From the NCBI RefSeq assembly GCF_021088345.1, contig NZ_CP088156.1, positions 5,642,001-5,706,000 of the forward strand: 64,000 bases of DNA, read 5' to 3'. The DNA is from Bradyrhizobium ontarionense. GTDB taxonomy: Bacteria; Pseudomonadota; Alphaproteobacteria; Rhizobiales; Xanthobacteraceae. Shown piece by piece: positions 24,426 through 34,502 of this stretch. Below the pieces are notes generated by a model. It saw only the letters and a list, made by a program, of their open reading frames with translations, had not been told where the DNA came from and searched no databases. A program made the translations under genes and the position numbers. The stretch's first letter is position 1. Every line of letters starts with the position of its first letter.

Positions 24426-26219
24426 ATGACATCCCTCGACGCCGTCAGCATTGCCATCCTCCTCGGCGCGGTCCTGGTCATGGCCGGGATCCTGTCCAGC
24501 CTGCTGGCGCTGCGTTTCGGCGCGCCGCTGCTGCTGGTGTTCCTCGTGATCGGCATGCTGGCGGGTGATTCCGGCCCCGGTCATATCGAATTCCAGGACG
24601 TCCGTACCACCTATCTGGTCGGCTCGGTCGCCCTGGCGCTGATTCTGTTCGACGGCGGCCTGCGGACGCGTTTCCAGAGCATCCGCACCGTGCTGGCGCC
24701 ATCGATGGTGCTCGCCACCATCGGCGTGCTGATGACCGCGTTCATCACCGCGCCGGTCGCGAAATATGCCCTGGACCTCGGCTGGACCGAGGCGATGCTG
24801 GTCGGCGCCGTGATCGCCTCGACCGATGCGGCGGCCGTGTTCCTGCTGGTGCATGCCCAGGGGCTGCGGCTGCGGCCGCGCGTCGGGGCGACGCTGGAAG
24901 CAGAGTCCGGCAGCAACGATCCGTTCGCGGTGTTCCTGACCTTGATGCTGGTCGAGCTGATCTCGGTCGGCCACGGCTCGTTCTCGCATTTCGCGATCGA
25001 GCTGCTCCGCGAGGCCGTGCTCGGCACGCTGTTCGGAATCGTCGGCGGGCGGCTGGTGGTGATCGGTCTCAACAAGGTGGCGTTGCCGCAGGGATTGCAC
25101 GCGCCGTTCGTGGCGACGGCCGCGCTCGTCATCTTCGGCATGGCGCAGATCGCCCACGGCTCCGGATTCCTCGCCGTCTATCTTGCCGGCATCATCATCG
25201 GCAACCGGCCGACACGCGCGCACAATTCGGTCGTCACCTTCCTCGATGCCGCGACCTGGCTGGCGCAGATCGTGATGTTCGTGCTGCTCGGCCTTCTGGT
25301 GTCGCCGCAGCGGCTGCTCGACAGCATCGTGCCGGCGATCGGGGTGGCGCTGGTGCTGATGCTGGTCGCGCGGCCGGCCGCGGTGTTTCTCTGCCTGATG
25401 CCGTTTCGCTTCAATTGGCGGGAGAAGGCCTTCATCGCCTGGACCGGCCTGCGCGGCGCAGTCGCGATCTTCCTGGCCTCGATCCCGATGCTGGTCGGGC
25501 TGTCCAAGGCTTATCTCTATTTCGACGTCGCCTTCGTCGTCGTGATCATCTCGCTGTTGGCGCAGGGCTGGACGCTCGGCGTCGCCGCGCGCAAGCTGCA
25601 CGTGGCGCTGCCGCGCACCGATCGCGGCCCACGCCGCATCGAGCTCGATCTGCCCGGACAGCTCGAGCAGCAGCTGGTCGGCTATGCGATCCGCTCCAAG
25701 AGCCTGTATTTTCGCCGGGGCCTGATCCCGTCCTGGTCCAAGCCGACCCTGGTGATCCGCAACCAGCAGATCCTGTCGCCGCCCGAGGCCGAGCCGATCG
25801 CGCCGGGCGACTACCTCTATCTGCTGGCGCCGCCGGAAAAGGCCGAGTCGCTCGACCGCTTCTTCGTCGATATGCCGCCGTCGGCCGCGCCCGACCCGCA
25901 TCTGCTCGGCGACTTCATGGTCTCGGCCGAGCACACGCTCGACGAGGTCGCCGGCATCTATGGCGTCAAGCTTGGCGAGGGCGAGGACAAGCTGACGCTC
26001 GCTGATTATTTCGACATCCATCTCGACCACGCGCCGAAGGAAGGCGCCACCATGGCGCTCGACACCATCGTGCTGGTGGCGCGCTCGATCTCCGGCGGTC
26101 GCGTCAGTGTGGTCGGTCTGCGGCTGCCCGAGGACGAGGAGGAAGCGCCGGTGCTGACGCGCACCGAGCAGATGAAGCGCAAGCTCGCCGATTTCTGGTC
26201 GTCGGTGGCGGGGGTTTGA
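24426..26219 (+). CDS. cvrA: Potassium/proton antiporter, CvrA (NhaP2) type
   Basis: A 597-residue protein with about 12 membrane segments of the CPA1 fold (residues 1-390), including STDAAAVFLL and LEAESGSNDPFAVF, where the conserved Asp binds the cation. A C-terminal soluble part follows with a TrkA-C-like region (RGLIPSWSKPTLVIRNQQILSPPEAEPIAPGDYLYLL) and a CorC/HlyC-like end (GDFMVSAEHTLDEVAGIYGV). The layout matches K+/H+ antiporters of the CvrA/NhaP2 group. It stands alone on the plus strand, divergent from the MscS gene, so both may serve osmotic or ion balance. Confidence 0.9.
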   Translation: MTSLDAVSIAILLGAVLVMAGILSSLLALRFGAPLLLVFLVIGMLAGDSGPGHIEFQDVRTTYLVGSVALALILFDGGLRTRFQSIRTVLAPSMVLATIGVLMTAFITAPVAKYALDLGWTEAMLVGAVIASTDAAAVFLLVHAQGLRLRPRVGATLEAESGSNDPFAVFLTLMLVELISVGHGSFSHFAIELLREAVLGTLFGIVGGRLVVIGLNKVALPQGLHAPFVATAALVIFGMAQIAHGSGFLAVYLAGIIIGNRPTRAHNSVVTFLDAATWLAQIVMFVLLGLLVSPQRLLDSIVPAIGVALVLMLVARPAAVFLCLMPFRFNWREKAFIAWTGLRGAVAIFLASIPMLVGLSKAYLYFDVAFVVVIISLLAQGWTLGVAARKLHVALPRTDRGPRRIELDLPGQLEQQLVGYAIRSKSLYFRRGLIPSWSKPTLVIRNQQILSPPEAEPIAPGDYLYLLAPPEKAESLDRFFVDMPPSAAPDPHLLGDFMVSAEHTLDEVAGIYGVKLGEGEDKLTLADYFDIHLDHAPKEGATMALDTIVLVARSISGGRVSVVGLRLPEDEEEAPVLTRTEQMKRKLADFWSSVAGV

Positions 26220-26222
26220 GCC

Positions 26223-26738
26223 TCACTCCGCCGGCAGGATCGCGACCGAGATCGCATCCTCTGGCGCGCCGCTGATCTGCAGCACGAAGGGCTGCGATCC
26301 CAGTTCGTACTTCACGGTCTTGCGGATGCCGTCGCAATCGGTGGCGCCGCTGAAGGCGATCGGCTTGAGGGTCTTTCCATCCTGCACGACGTCGATCCAG
26401 GCCGCGGCCGACAGGCCGACCGTGTAGACGCCCGCCCTCGGGGCCGCCGTAAAGCGCGCGACGCCTGCGAACGTGCCGTCCTTGGGGGCGCGCTCCGGCG
26501 CCGTCGGCAGCTTGGCATCAGCCGCCGGGCGCAATCCGAGCACGATCCCGGTGGCGGGAACGGTCGCGACCTCAGCGCCCCACGTGAGGCTCTGGCGGTC
26601 GGCGGCAGTCAACGCTGCACGCTCGCGCGCGATGTCCCATTTGAACTTGTCGCAGCCGCTGGGTTCAGCGGCGAGGGCGGCCGTGCTCGCGGCCAGCGTG
26701 AGGAGGAGGGCAGTCGCGGCGGGACGGACCAGGATCAT
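26223..26738 (-). CDS. Secreted hypothetical protein
   Basis: A 171-residue protein with signal peptide MILVRPAATALLLTLAASTAALAA. The start is set there, since the longer frame adds an unlikely Cys/Arg-rich leader. The mature protein begins EPSGCDKFKWDIARERAAL, with a second Cys in ATDCDGIRKTVKYELG, and looks like a beta-sandwich. I do not recognise a named domain. It is convergent with the antiporter gene, with three bases between the stops. Confidence 0.65.
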   Translation of the reverse strand: MILVRPAATALLLTLAASTAALAAEPSGCDKFKWDIARERAALTAADRQSLTWGAEVATVPATGIVLGLRPAADAKLPTAPERAPKDGTFAGVARFTAAPRAGVYTVGLSAAAWIDVVQDGKTLKPIAFSGATDCDGIRKTVKYELGSQPFVLQISGAPEDAISVAILPAE

Positions 26739-26910
26739 GACGGACTCGCAGAGTTGTGCCGCGCAACGCGCGCGGCATTTTGATACCGCAATAGCAAGGG
26801 GTGGAGGGACCGTCATCCCGTTCGATCGTCGCGCTGACAGCGCGAGCGGACATCACCCTAACGGGGGCGTCGTGCGATCGCGACTCGCAATCGCGTCGGC
26901 CCCCGGCGCG

Positions 26911-27858
26911 TCAGTTCTTGGCATCCGGGGCGTGCAGCACCACGCGGCAGGCCGGCGGCAGCTGCGCCAGCGTGACCGGCTGCGGCGGCGTCGGCGGCTC
27001 CTTCGGTGGCGGCGGGTGCAGCACCGCGTCCGAGAACCAGTAGCCGAGATCGTCCGCACTGCAGCCGTCGCCGCCGGCCTGGTCGGTCTGGCCATGGCAG
27101 TCCGGATTTCCGGGCGGGCAGACCATGCGAATGTGGAAGTGATAGTCGTGGCCCCACCAGGGACGTACCTTGGTGAGCCAGCTGCGGTCGCCCTTGGCAT
27201 CGCGGCACAGCGCCTTCTTGATTGCGGCATTGACGAAGATGCGCTGGACAGACGGTTCCTGCGCTGCCGCGCGGATCACCGCGACGTGGCCTTTCGTGAA
27301 CACGCGCGGATCGACGTCGAGGCGATCCTGGCGCACCATCATGACCGCCGACATCTCCTCGCGCTCGTTACGCGACAGCCGGTGCTCAGGCATCGGCGTC
27401 AGCCAGATGTCGGCATCGAGCCCGATCTGGTGGCTGGCATGTCCGCTCAGCGCCGGGCCGCCGCGCGGCTGGCCGATGTCGCCGACCAGAATGCCCGGCC
27501 AGCCGGCGTCCTTGTGGGCTCTGGCAGCCAGGCGCTTGAGCAGCGCGATCATGCCCGGGTGGCCGAAATTGCGGTTCCGTGACAGCCGCATCACCTGCCA
27601 CGCCTCGCCGTTGATCGGCATGCGGTCGGCGCCGGCGATGCAGCCGCGATTGTAGGTCCCGATCACCTTGGTTGGCTGCGCCGACGGCAACAGCCTGCGG
27701 GCGAACAGCTCCTTGGCCGGCGTCGAGGGATCGTCGGGATGGGCCAGCGGCGGCAGCGCCTTCGGCTCGACGCTGCCTTTGTCCTGCGCGTGGACCGGCG
27801 CCGCCGCGGCGATGACGGCGGAACTCATGACTGCAATCAGAATCAGGCGGACCTGCAT
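26911..27858 (-). CDS. mepA: Penicillin-insensitive murein endopeptidase
   Basis: A 315-residue periplasmic enzyme with signal peptide ending near VHAQ. The LAS/MepA zinc motifs are visible: GGPALSGHASHQIGLDADIW (His and Asp ligands) and WWGHDYHFHIRMVC (His ligands). Conserved cysteines are present (NRGCIAG, ALCRD, MVCPP, DCHG, DGCSAD). It cleaves D-alanyl-meso-diaminopimelyl cross-links in peptidoglycan. The C-terminus has a Pro-rich linker (HPPPPKEPPTPPQPV) and a short tail. Confidence 0.93.
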   Translation of the reverse strand: MQVRLILIAVMSSAVIAAAAPVHAQDKGSVEPKALPPLAHPDDPSTPAKELFARRLLPSAQPTKVIGTYNRGCIAGADRMPINGEAWQVMRLSRNRNFGHPGMIALLKRLAARAHKDAGWPGILVGDIGQPRGGPALSGHASHQIGLDADIWLTPMPEHRLSRNEREEMSAVMMVRQDRLDVDPRVFTKGHVAVIRAAAQEPSVQRIFVNAAIKKALCRDAKGDRSWLTKVRPWWGHDYHFHIRMVCPPGNPDCHGQTDQAGGDGCSADDLGYWFSDAVLHPPPPKEPPTPPQPVTLAQLPPACRVVLHAPDAKN

Positions 27859-28265
27859 GAGGGCACTTTAGCGGCTGTCCATCGGCATGGAAGGCCGTGT
27901 CTCGGCGAGCGAACGCCGGTTCGCAGGGATGGCAATTGAGGGTCTTAAGCGCTCGGTAACCCTGCCGCGGAATTGGTGGAACCGGCCGAACATGGCTCAA
28001 TTGCCTGATTTTGTTCGGTACATGGACGCCAAGGTCGGACGAGTTACACGGAATGCGCGTCTTTCACAGCGTTCGGGAGCCCGCTCCACTTACCATTGGT
28101 TGTGTTGCAGCTTTTGGGTGGCCATCCCTGCCGATATCGATGCGCGTATTACGCGAGTATTTTGCTGTGTTCGCGCAACCGATAGGTGTCTTCTCCCGCA
28201 TCAAGATACCATTTTTTCAGAAACTTGGCCGAAGACTGCCCGCGAGAAGGAGAGTGAGGCACGCG
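27859..28265. other. Gene-free divergent region, relatively AT-rich
   Basis: About 407 bases between the divergent mepA and PAS-GGDEF-EAL genes. Base composition is visibly less GC-rich than that of the flanking genes, and the in-frame extension of the downstream gene through it has no domain resemblance. I see no strong repeat or RNA; it probably holds both promoters. Confidence 0.5.
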
Positions 28266-30485
28266 ATGCGGCCCGTTCGGCCAAACAAGCCCAAGAAGCT
28301 CAATCGCGCGCCCCGCGCCCGTGATTCGATCTGCCCGGTCAGACCGAGCCCGAGACTGGGCCGCCACCACGCCGGCAAGCTGGTCGTGGCTGACGACGTC
28401 GCCCGCACCCGCGCCGAGGCCGAGGCCGCCGTCGCCGAGGCCAAGAAGGCGCATGACCGGCTCATCGAGGCGATCGACATCCTCCCCGAGGGCATCGTGT
28501 TCCTCGATTCCGACGGCCGCTACATCCTCTGGAACAAGAAGTACGCCGAGATCTACAACCGCAGCTCGGACCTGTTCAAGCCGGGCGCACGGCTCGGGGA
28601 CACGATCCGCGTCGGCGTTGCGCGCGGCGACTATCCCGAGGCGGCCGGCCGCGAGGAGGAATGGATCGCCGAGCGGCTCGAGAGGCTGTTTCAGCCGAAA
28701 GGACGCCACGAGCAGAGATTGTCGGGCGGCCGCACCATCCTGATCGAGGAACGCCTGACCGGCGATGGCGGCATCGTCGGCCTGCGCGTCGACATCACCG
28801 AGCTGAAGCAGCGTGAGGAATCGTTTCGGCTGCTGTTCGACGGCAATCCGGTTCCGATGATTGTCTGCGCCAGGGATGACGGGCGCGTGCTCGGCGTCAA
28901 CGAGGCCGCAGCCAAGCACTACGGCTACAGCCGCGCCGCGTTCGAGCAGCTCGGCATCCGCAACCTGCAGGCCTATGAGAGCGAGGCGCCCTGGGCCGGC
29001 GAGCAGTCCAGCGAGGAGCAGGCGGCGCGCACGTGGAAGCACGTTCGGGCCGACGGCACCCTGATCGATCTCGCGATCTATTCGCGCCACCTCGTCCACA
29101 ACGATCAGCCGGCGGTGCTGCTGGCGCTGATGGACATCACCGAGCGCAAGCGCGCCGAGGCGCGGCTGGCCTTCCTGGCCCACCACGATGCATTGACCGG
29201 CCTGCCGAGTCGCAACCTGCTGCGCCAGCAGATCGACGACAAGCTCGCGCAGATGCGGCGCGGCTCCGAGAAGATGGCGGTGCTCGTGCTCGGTCTCGAC
29301 AATTTCAAGTCGATCAACGACACGCTGGGGCATGCCGCCGGCGACAGGCTGCTGCGCGGGGTCGGCAAGCGGCTGCGCTCGATCCTGCGCCAGGAGGACA
29401 TCGTCGCCCGTCTCAACTCGGACGAGTTCGCGATCGTGCAGGGCGGACTGGCGCGGCCGGATGACGCGGCCCAGCTCTGCCGCCGGCTGCTGCAGGCGAT
29501 CGCCGACCCATACCTGATCGACGGCAGCTCCGTGACGATTGGCGCGACGATCGGGATCGCAATGGCGCCAAATGACGGTGACGACGCCGAGAAACTGCTG
29601 AAGAACGCCGACATGGCGCTCTCGCGGGCGAAGAACGAGACCCGCGGCACCTTCAGCTATTTCGAAAACGGGATGGATGCGCGGGCGCAGAGCCGGCGCA
29701 GACTCGAGATCGAGCTGCGCGACGCGATCCAGCGCGATGTGCTACGCCCCCATTACCAGCCGCTGATCGACCTCTCGACCGGACGCATCACGGGCTTCGA
29801 GGCGCTGGTGCGCTGGCCGCATCCGGAGCGCGGCATGATCCCGCCGTCCGAGTTCATTCCGATCGCCGAGGAGACCGGCCTGATCTCCGCGCTCGGTCGC
29901 TCGATGCTGCGCCAGGCCTGCAGCGATGCTGCGAATTGGCCGGACGAGGTGCGTGTCGCGGTGAACATGTCGCCGCTGCAGTTTCGCGTCGGCAACGTGC
30001 TGTCGCAGGTGATGGACGTGCTGAAGCAGTCCGGCCTGCCGCCGAGCCGGCTCGAGCTCGAGATCACCGAGACGCTGGTGCTCGAGAAGAGCGGCCAGGT
30101 GCTGGCGACCTTGCATGCGCTGCGCGCGCTCGGCGTGCGCATCTCGATGGATGATTTCGGCACCGGCTATTCAAGCCTGAGCTATCTGCGCAGCTTTCCG
30201 TTCGACAAGATCAAGATCGACCAGTCCTTCATCCGCGGTCTCGCCGCCAATCGCGAGGCCCAGGCGATCGTCCGCTCGATCGTCAGCCTCGGCAAGGGTC
30301 TCGGCGTCACGATCACGGCCGAGGGTGTCGAGACCGAGGCGGAGCTGCGCTGCCTGCGCGCCGAAGGCTGCCATGAAGGGCAGGGCTATCTGTTCAGCCG
30401 TCCCAGGCCCAATGTCGAGATCGTCGCGCTCCTGAATGCGCAGTGCGGTGCGGATGCGCTCGATCGAGAAGCGCGGGTCGCCTGA
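28266..30485 (+). CDS. PAS-PAS-GGDEF-EAL protein, probable c-di-GMP phosphodiesterase
   Basis: A 739-residue cytoplasmic protein. The start is ATG 28266 with GAGG six bases upstream; an open frame continues 85 codons upstream without domain character. PAS1 (AIDILPEGIVFLDSDGRYILWNKKYAEIY) and PAS2 (LFDGNPVPMIVCARDDGRVLGVN) are followed by a GGDEF domain whose motif reads NSDEF (VARLNSDEFAIV), so cyclase activity is unlikely. The EAL domain is intact: FEALVRW, VAVNMSPLQF, ITETLVLE, SMDDFGTGYSSL, KIDQSFI, AEGVET and EGQGYLFSRP. It should hydrolyse c-di-GMP, with the degenerate GGDEF possibly binding GTP. Confidence 0.88.
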   Translation: MRPVRPNKPKKLNRAPRARDSICPVRPSPRLGRHHAGKLVVADDVARTRAEAEAAVAEAKKAHDRLIEAIDILPEGIVFLDSDGRYILWNKKYAEIYNRSSDLFKPGARLGDTIRVGVARGDYPEAAGREEEWIAERLERLFQPKGRHEQRLSGGRTILIEERLTGDGGIVGLRVDITELKQREESFRLLFDGNPVPMIVCARDDGRVLGVNEAAAKHYGYSRAAFEQLGIRNLQAYESEAPWAGEQSSEEQAARTWKHVRADGTLIDLAIYSRHLVHNDQPAVLLALMDITERKRAEARLAFLAHHDALTGLPSRNLLRQQIDDKLAQMRRGSEKMAVLVLGLDNFKSINDTLGHAAGDRLLRGVGKRLRSILRQEDIVARLNSDEFAIVQGGLARPDDAAQLCRRLLQAIADPYLIDGSSVTIGATIGIAMAPNDGDDAEKLLKNADMALSRAKNETRGTFSYFENGMDARAQSRRRLEIELRDAIQRDVLRPHYQPLIDLSTGRITGFEALVRWPHPERGMIPPSEFIPIAEETGLISALGRSMLRQACSDAANWPDEVRVAVNMSPLQFRVGNVLSQVMDVLKQSGLPPSRLELEITETLVLEKSGQVLATLHALRALGVRISMDDFGTGYSSLSYLRSFPFDKIKIDQSFIRGLAANREAQAIVRSIVSLGKGLGVTITAEGVETEAELRCLRAEGCHEGQGYLFSRPRPNVEIVALLNAQCGADALDREARVA

Positions 30486-30498
30486 CCGGCGGGATCAA

Positions 30499-30960
30499 CT
30501 ATCCGCTCGCCGCTCTGCGCTTGCGGCGATGATAGGTCAGCGCCAGCGCGATGCAGTGCCGCAATGCGTCCTCCGGCACGTCCGCGGATGCGTCGAGCAG
30601 GATGCAGCGATTGCCGCCATAGCTCAGCTCCGGATAGAGCTCGCGAAAGGTCGCGATGAGGTCGGTCTGGCAATGGACATAGAGCGCATAGCGATCGGGC
30701 TCTGACTCAATCCGGTCGATGCGGATGGTGCTGCCGCTGCCGGTTTCCGTCGTGAGATAGCTGGGCTGGCCCCATTTCAGGGTCTCTTGCAGAGTACCGA
30801 CACCCGTCGTTGTCCTCGCCGTATCCAGGATCAATCGTCGCAGCGTCTCCAGTCGTCGGCGCAGCCGCTGCGGATAGCCTGCAAAAACGGCGGCGACGGC
30901 GGCTGGCGCGGTCGGCGTGCGCAATCGATGCCGTCTGGTGTGAGAAGCGGTTGCCTGCAT
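30499..30960 (-). CDS. DUF1801 domain protein
   Basis: A 153-residue cytoplasmic protein with GGAGG before the ATG. The DUF1801 pattern is recognisable: AVFAGYPQRLRRRLETLRRLILDTA at the N-terminus, TLKWGQPSYLT in the middle and ALYVHCQTDLIATFRELYPEL later, ending in a basic tail RRKRRAASG. The fold is a small alpha/beta domain of unknown function. It is convergent with the EAL gene. Confidence 0.8.
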   Translation of the reverse strand: MQATASHTRRHRLRTPTAPAAVAAVFAGYPQRLRRRLETLRRLILDTARTTTGVGTLQETLKWGQPSYLTTETGSGSTIRIDRIESEPDRYALYVHCQTDLIATFRELYPELSYGGNRCILLDASADVPEDALRHCIALALTYHRRKRRAASG

Positions 30961-31074
30961 GCCTGCCTCCGAATGTCAGCTGGACGCAGACTAACGCAGG
31001 ACGGTAACGCCGGCCATGATCGGGAGCCGCGGCGAACAGGGCGGATTGCGACTTTGCCTCCGCCGCCCAGAGCC

Positions 31075-33042
31075 TCAGGCCGCCTTGCGCAGGCCCGCCA
31101 GGAACGTGTCGACGCTCTTGAACAGGGCGTCCGCATGCTTGCCGAGGTCGCGCGTGGCGACCATGACGTGGTCGGCGAGCTGACGCGACTGCTCGGCGGC
31201 ATCGCTGGCGCCGGCGACGTTCTGCGAGACTTCATTGGTGCCGGAGGCGGCCTGCTGGACGCTGCGCGCGATCTCGCGCGTCGCCGAACCCTGCTGCTCG
31301 ACAGCGGCGGCAATGGTGGCGGCAATGCCGCTGATCTCCTGGATCGTGCCGCTGATGCCGCCGATCGCGGTCACGCAGTCGGACGTGGCGGCCTGGATCG
31401 AGCTGACCTGGCCGGCGATCTCTTCCGTCGCCTTCGCGGTCTGGCCGGCCAGCTCCTTGACCTCGGCGGCCACGACCGCGAAGCCGCGGCCGGCCTCGCC
31501 GGCGCGCGCCGCCTCGATCGTGGCGTTGAGGGCGAGCAGATTGGTCTGGCTCGCGATCGCGTCGATCAGGCGCAGCACGTCGCCGATCTTCTCGGCGGCC
31601 GCCGCAAGGCTGCCGACCATCTCGGTGGTCTGTCGGGCCTTGACCACCGCCGAGTCGGCCACTTTGCTCGAATGCGCGACCTGACGGCCGATCTCGGTCA
31701 CCGAGGAAGCGAGTTCCTCGGACGCTGCGGCGACGGTCGACACGCCGTTCGAGGCTTCCTCGGAGGCGGACGCTGCAGCCGCCGCGCGCTGCGAGGTGCC
31801 GTTGACGCTTGCCGTGATCTCGCGGACCACGCGCTCCATGTCTTCAGTGGCGCGGGCGACCGAGGACACCACGCCCTTGACGTCGGCCTCGAAGCGGTCG
31901 GCCATCTGGCGCTGCAGCGCCTGCTTCTCGCGCTCGGCGCGGTGCTGTGTCGCCTCCTGCGCCTCGCGCAGCGAATTGGTCTCGATCATGTTGCGGCGGA
32001 ATACGTCGACCGCCTGCGCCATCGTGCCGAGTTCGTCCTTGCGTTGGCCGCCGGGAATGGTGACCTCGGTGTCGCCGCTCGACAGCCGGCGCATGACGGC
32101 GGTGATCGCAACCAGCGGACGCGAGATGCCGCGCGCGACCAACAGCGCGACGATGACGGCGAGCAGCAGGATCACGATCGTGCCGATGATCAGCTGCTGC
32201 TGCGCGCCGGCGGCCGCGGCCTCATAGGCGGTCGTGTCCTTGATCAGTTCGAGCACGGCGATCGGGTCGCCGGCGTAGTTCCTGATCTGGCCGACATAGA
32301 CCGCGGCGGGCCGGCCCGCCAGCGTCGCGTCGCGCTGCAGGGCTGTGCCCTTGAACACTGCGAGCACCTCGTCCGGCGTCGCGACGACATCGTCGCCGAA
32401 GGTGGAGGAGAGCCGTTTCGGCTGCTGGTTGTCGATCCAGTAGACGGCGAGATCGATGCCGAAGCGCTGTTTGGCACGATCGACGAATTCCTTGCCGAAG
32501 GCCGCGCCGACATCGACCGTTGCGATCACCTTGCCGTCGCGGACGATCGGCGTCATGCCGAAGATGCCGAGCGACAGTCGGCTCTGCTCGACGCCGGCGA
32601 TCTGCCGGCCGGTCTGGTTCGCCTGCACCACCGTGAGCCGTCGCTTCGAGGTGTCGTCGCCGAATACTTTCGGCTCGTGCACGCGGTAGAAGTTGGTGGC
32701 CGGCGGTGCCCACACGTTCACCAGCGGAATCCCTTGCGCCTTCAGCGAGGTCATGGCGCCGCCGAGCAGGGCGCCCAGCGCCTCGCGGTCGCCCTTGACG
32801 TAGGCGTCGGCGATCGGCGGCAGCGCGGCCAGCGTCGAGCTCACCGCCAGCGCGGCGCGGCCCTCGTAGTCGATGCCGGCGACGACGCTGTCGAATTGCA
32901 GCTTCAGCTGCTGCTCCAGCGCCAGCCGGGTCAGGGCGCGTTGCTGGAGCACCGAGAAGGTGCCCAGAACGGCGCAGGCGATGGCGACCGTGAGCGACAG
33001 GGCGATGATCAGACGGGCGGAGATCGACCGGAGACGGGACAT
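31075..33042 (-). CDS. Methyl-accepting chemotaxis protein with Cache sensor
   Basis: A 655-residue chemoreceptor. AAGGAA eight bases before the ATG at 33040-33042 supports the start; 11 codons upstream are not needed. Membrane segments at about 10-30 and 285-305 enclose a periplasmic Cache-like domain ([29 protein letters not shown]). HAMP follows ([24 protein letters not shown]), then the signalling coiled coil with hairpin [40 protein letters not shown]. There is no C-terminal pentapeptide. The ligand is unknown; Cache domains bind organic acids, amines or similar small ligands. Confidence 0.93.
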   Translation of the reverse strand: MSRLRSISARLIIALSLTVAIACAVLGTFSVLQQRALTRLALEQQLKLQFDSVVAGIDYEGRAALAVSSTLAALPPIADAYVKGDREALGALLGGAMTSLKAQGIPLVNVWAPPATNFYRVHEPKVFGDDTSKRRLTVVQANQTGRQIAGVEQSRLSLGIFGMTPIVRDGKVIATVDVGAAFGKEFVDRAKQRFGIDLAVYWIDNQQPKRLSSTFGDDVVATPDEVLAVFKGTALQRDATLAGRPAAVYVGQIRNYAGDPIAVLELIKDTTAYEAAAAGAQQQLIIGTIVILLLAVIVALLVARGISRPLVAITAVMRRLSSGDTEVTIPGGQRKDELGTMAQAVDVFRRNMIETNSLREAQEATQHRAEREKQALQRQMADRFEADVKGVVSSVARATEDMERVVREITASVNGTSQRAAAAASASEEASNGVSTVAAASEELASSVTEIGRQVAHSSKVADSAVVKARQTTEMVGSLAAAAEKIGDVLRLIDAIASQTNLLALNATIEAARAGEAGRGFAVVAAEVKELAGQTAKATEEIAGQVSSIQAATSDCVTAIGGISGTIQEISGIAATIAAAVEQQGSATREIARSVQQAASGTNEVSQNVAGASDAAEQSRQLADHVMVATRDLGKHADALFKSVDTFLAGLRKAA

Positions 33043-33250
33043 GGGACATTCCTTGCTGCCGCGCAAAGGTCCCAAAATTTCATTAAGGAACGGATACCGT
33101 AATTATACGGCTGTTGAATTTGGCGAGTCGACCCGAGCAGGGCGAATGGTCCCGACTCAATCCGCAGAGCACCCTGCGCCATCGGCTGGCGGGACCACCG
33201 TCCGCCTTCGGCGTCGGGGACACGTGGCCGCCGATCGCCGTCAGCATCCC

Positions 33251-33264
33251 CGAACGGCCGTTCG
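33251..33264. other. Perfect 14-base palindrome at the end of the LuxR gene
   Basis: CGAACGGCCGTTCG abuts the stop of the minus-strand LuxR gene. It could act as a small terminator stem, but there is no T-run; a binding site is the alternative. Confidence 0.3.
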
Positions 33265-34383
33265 TCATGTCGTGAACATCGGCATGAAGCCGGCGACCAG
33301 CTTGACCAGGTCAGCCTGCCGGCTGGCGCCGGTTTTTGCGAACAGACGGGCGACATGCGTCTTGACGGTCGATTTGGAGACGCCGAGAGAGGCCGAGACT
33401 TCGGAGATGCCGCCGACGTCGAACAGGGCGAGCAGAACGCGCAGCTCGGTCGGCGTCAGTTGATAGGCGCGCCGGATGACGTCTTCGTTGGCGAGGCCCT
33501 TGAGGCGGGCCTCGCAGACGAGAATGGCGGACGCGACGCTGCCGGGCCTTCCGCCGTGGGAATCTCCGCCGAATCCCTGCGGCAGGACGTGGACGACGTG
33601 ACGCTCGAGATTTTCAGTCGTCAGCGGAAGTGAGATGACATTCATGTTGAAGTCGAGGTTGCCCCGTCGTGCGATGGCGTCCTGTATCGTCCGGTTGACA
33701 TCGACATCGCGCGCGACAAGCCGGCCGTTGACGATTTGTAGAACCTCGTCGGCGTTGAGGATTTTGCGACCGGGGGCATTGGCGTGAACGATGCGTCCGT
33801 CACGGTCGATGAGGAACAGGCCCGCCCGCAGCCGGTCGAGGATGCTGGAAAACGTGGCCGCTTCGCTCAGCTTTCGGCCGAATACCTTGGCGATGAGAAT
33901 TGCCCTCCTTACGTGGGGCGCTACGAGCGATATGCGCCCGATCATGTCATCGTCGACCGCGTCATCGGAGTCGTTTCGGTTCACGTCGACCCGCCGATGC
34001 GGGTCTCGACGTGCGCCCATCATCAACCCTGTGGCTGTGCCGTTGGATCGTCTTCTCTCCCGGTAGACGAGGTGGGCGCATTCGTCACGATGAGGCGTAA
34101 GTTCGAGAAGACTCAAGACCTCTTCGACATCGAGAAGCGATACCGCTGTGAAAGGATCGAAGTCGCCATAGAGCTCCGAATGCATCAGCATGTATTCGAG
34201 GTCGGAGCCGATATCGTGGCCCGCGAGGACAAACCCGGCAGCCAGATCGTCGAAGCGAAGCTCGTCCCGCCGGCCGCCGACGAATCTCGCAATTCGTTGC
34301 AGCGCAACTCCCCAAAGCCCGGGATTGAGCACTGCGTCATAAATGTCACTGACGACGGAGTTCAACTTTTCGTCTTCACTCAT
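33265..34383 (-). CDS. LuxR-type regulator with PAS-like sensor domain
   Basis: A 372-residue regulator. I place the start at the ATG at 34381-34383 (MSEDEKLNSVVSDIYDAVLNPGLW), because the 73 upstream codons run through the divergent promoter and have a Cys/Asn-rich non-coding look. A mid-protein PAS-like unit (SILDRLRAGLFLIDRDGRIVHANAPGRKIL) is followed by a C-terminal LuxR HTH with LTPTELRVLLALFDVGGISEVSASLGVSKSTVKTHVARLFAKTGASRQADLVKLV. The ligand is unknown. It is divergent from a LysR gene across 195 bases of dyad-rich DNA. Confidence 0.85.
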   Translation of the reverse strand: MSEDEKLNSVVSDIYDAVLNPGLWGVALQRIARFVGGRRDELRFDDLAAGFVLAGHDIGSDLEYMLMHSELYGDFDPFTAVSLLDVEEVLSLLELTPHRDECAHLVYRERRRSNGTATGLMMGARRDPHRRVDVNRNDSDDAVDDDMIGRISLVAPHVRRAILIAKVFGRKLSEAATFSSILDRLRAGLFLIDRDGRIVHANAPGRKILNADEVLQIVNGRLVARDVDVNRTIQDAIARRGNLDFNMNVISLPLTTENLERHVVHVLPQGFGGDSHGGRPGSVASAILVCEARLKGLANEDVIRRAYQLTPTELRVLLALFDVGGISEVSASLGVSKSTVKTHVARLFAKTGASRQADLVKLVAGFMPMFTT

Positions 34384-34502
34384 ATTACAAGTTGGCCTGT
34401 TTGATCGGATCTTCAGGGCTTCCGGACAGTTCGCCGGGCCTCGCCGTCGTTCATTCGGGCGATGCGACTTCAGGAGGTTCCGATTATGATTGCAATCCTT
34501 GT

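Noticed and set aside
24216..26030. A 604-residue minus-strand frame
   Set aside because: Antisense to the CvrA-type antiporter; highly charged His/Arg/Glu composition without domains.
28011..28265. N-terminal extension of the PAS-GGDEF-EAL protein
   Set aside because: The 85 extra codons lie in AT-richer sequence without domain character, and a good ribosome site precedes the later ATG at 28266.
30787..33102. A 771-residue plus-strand frame across the chemoreceptor
   Set aside because: Antisense shadow of the chemoreceptor, with no recognisable domain and a composition typical of reverse-frame reading.
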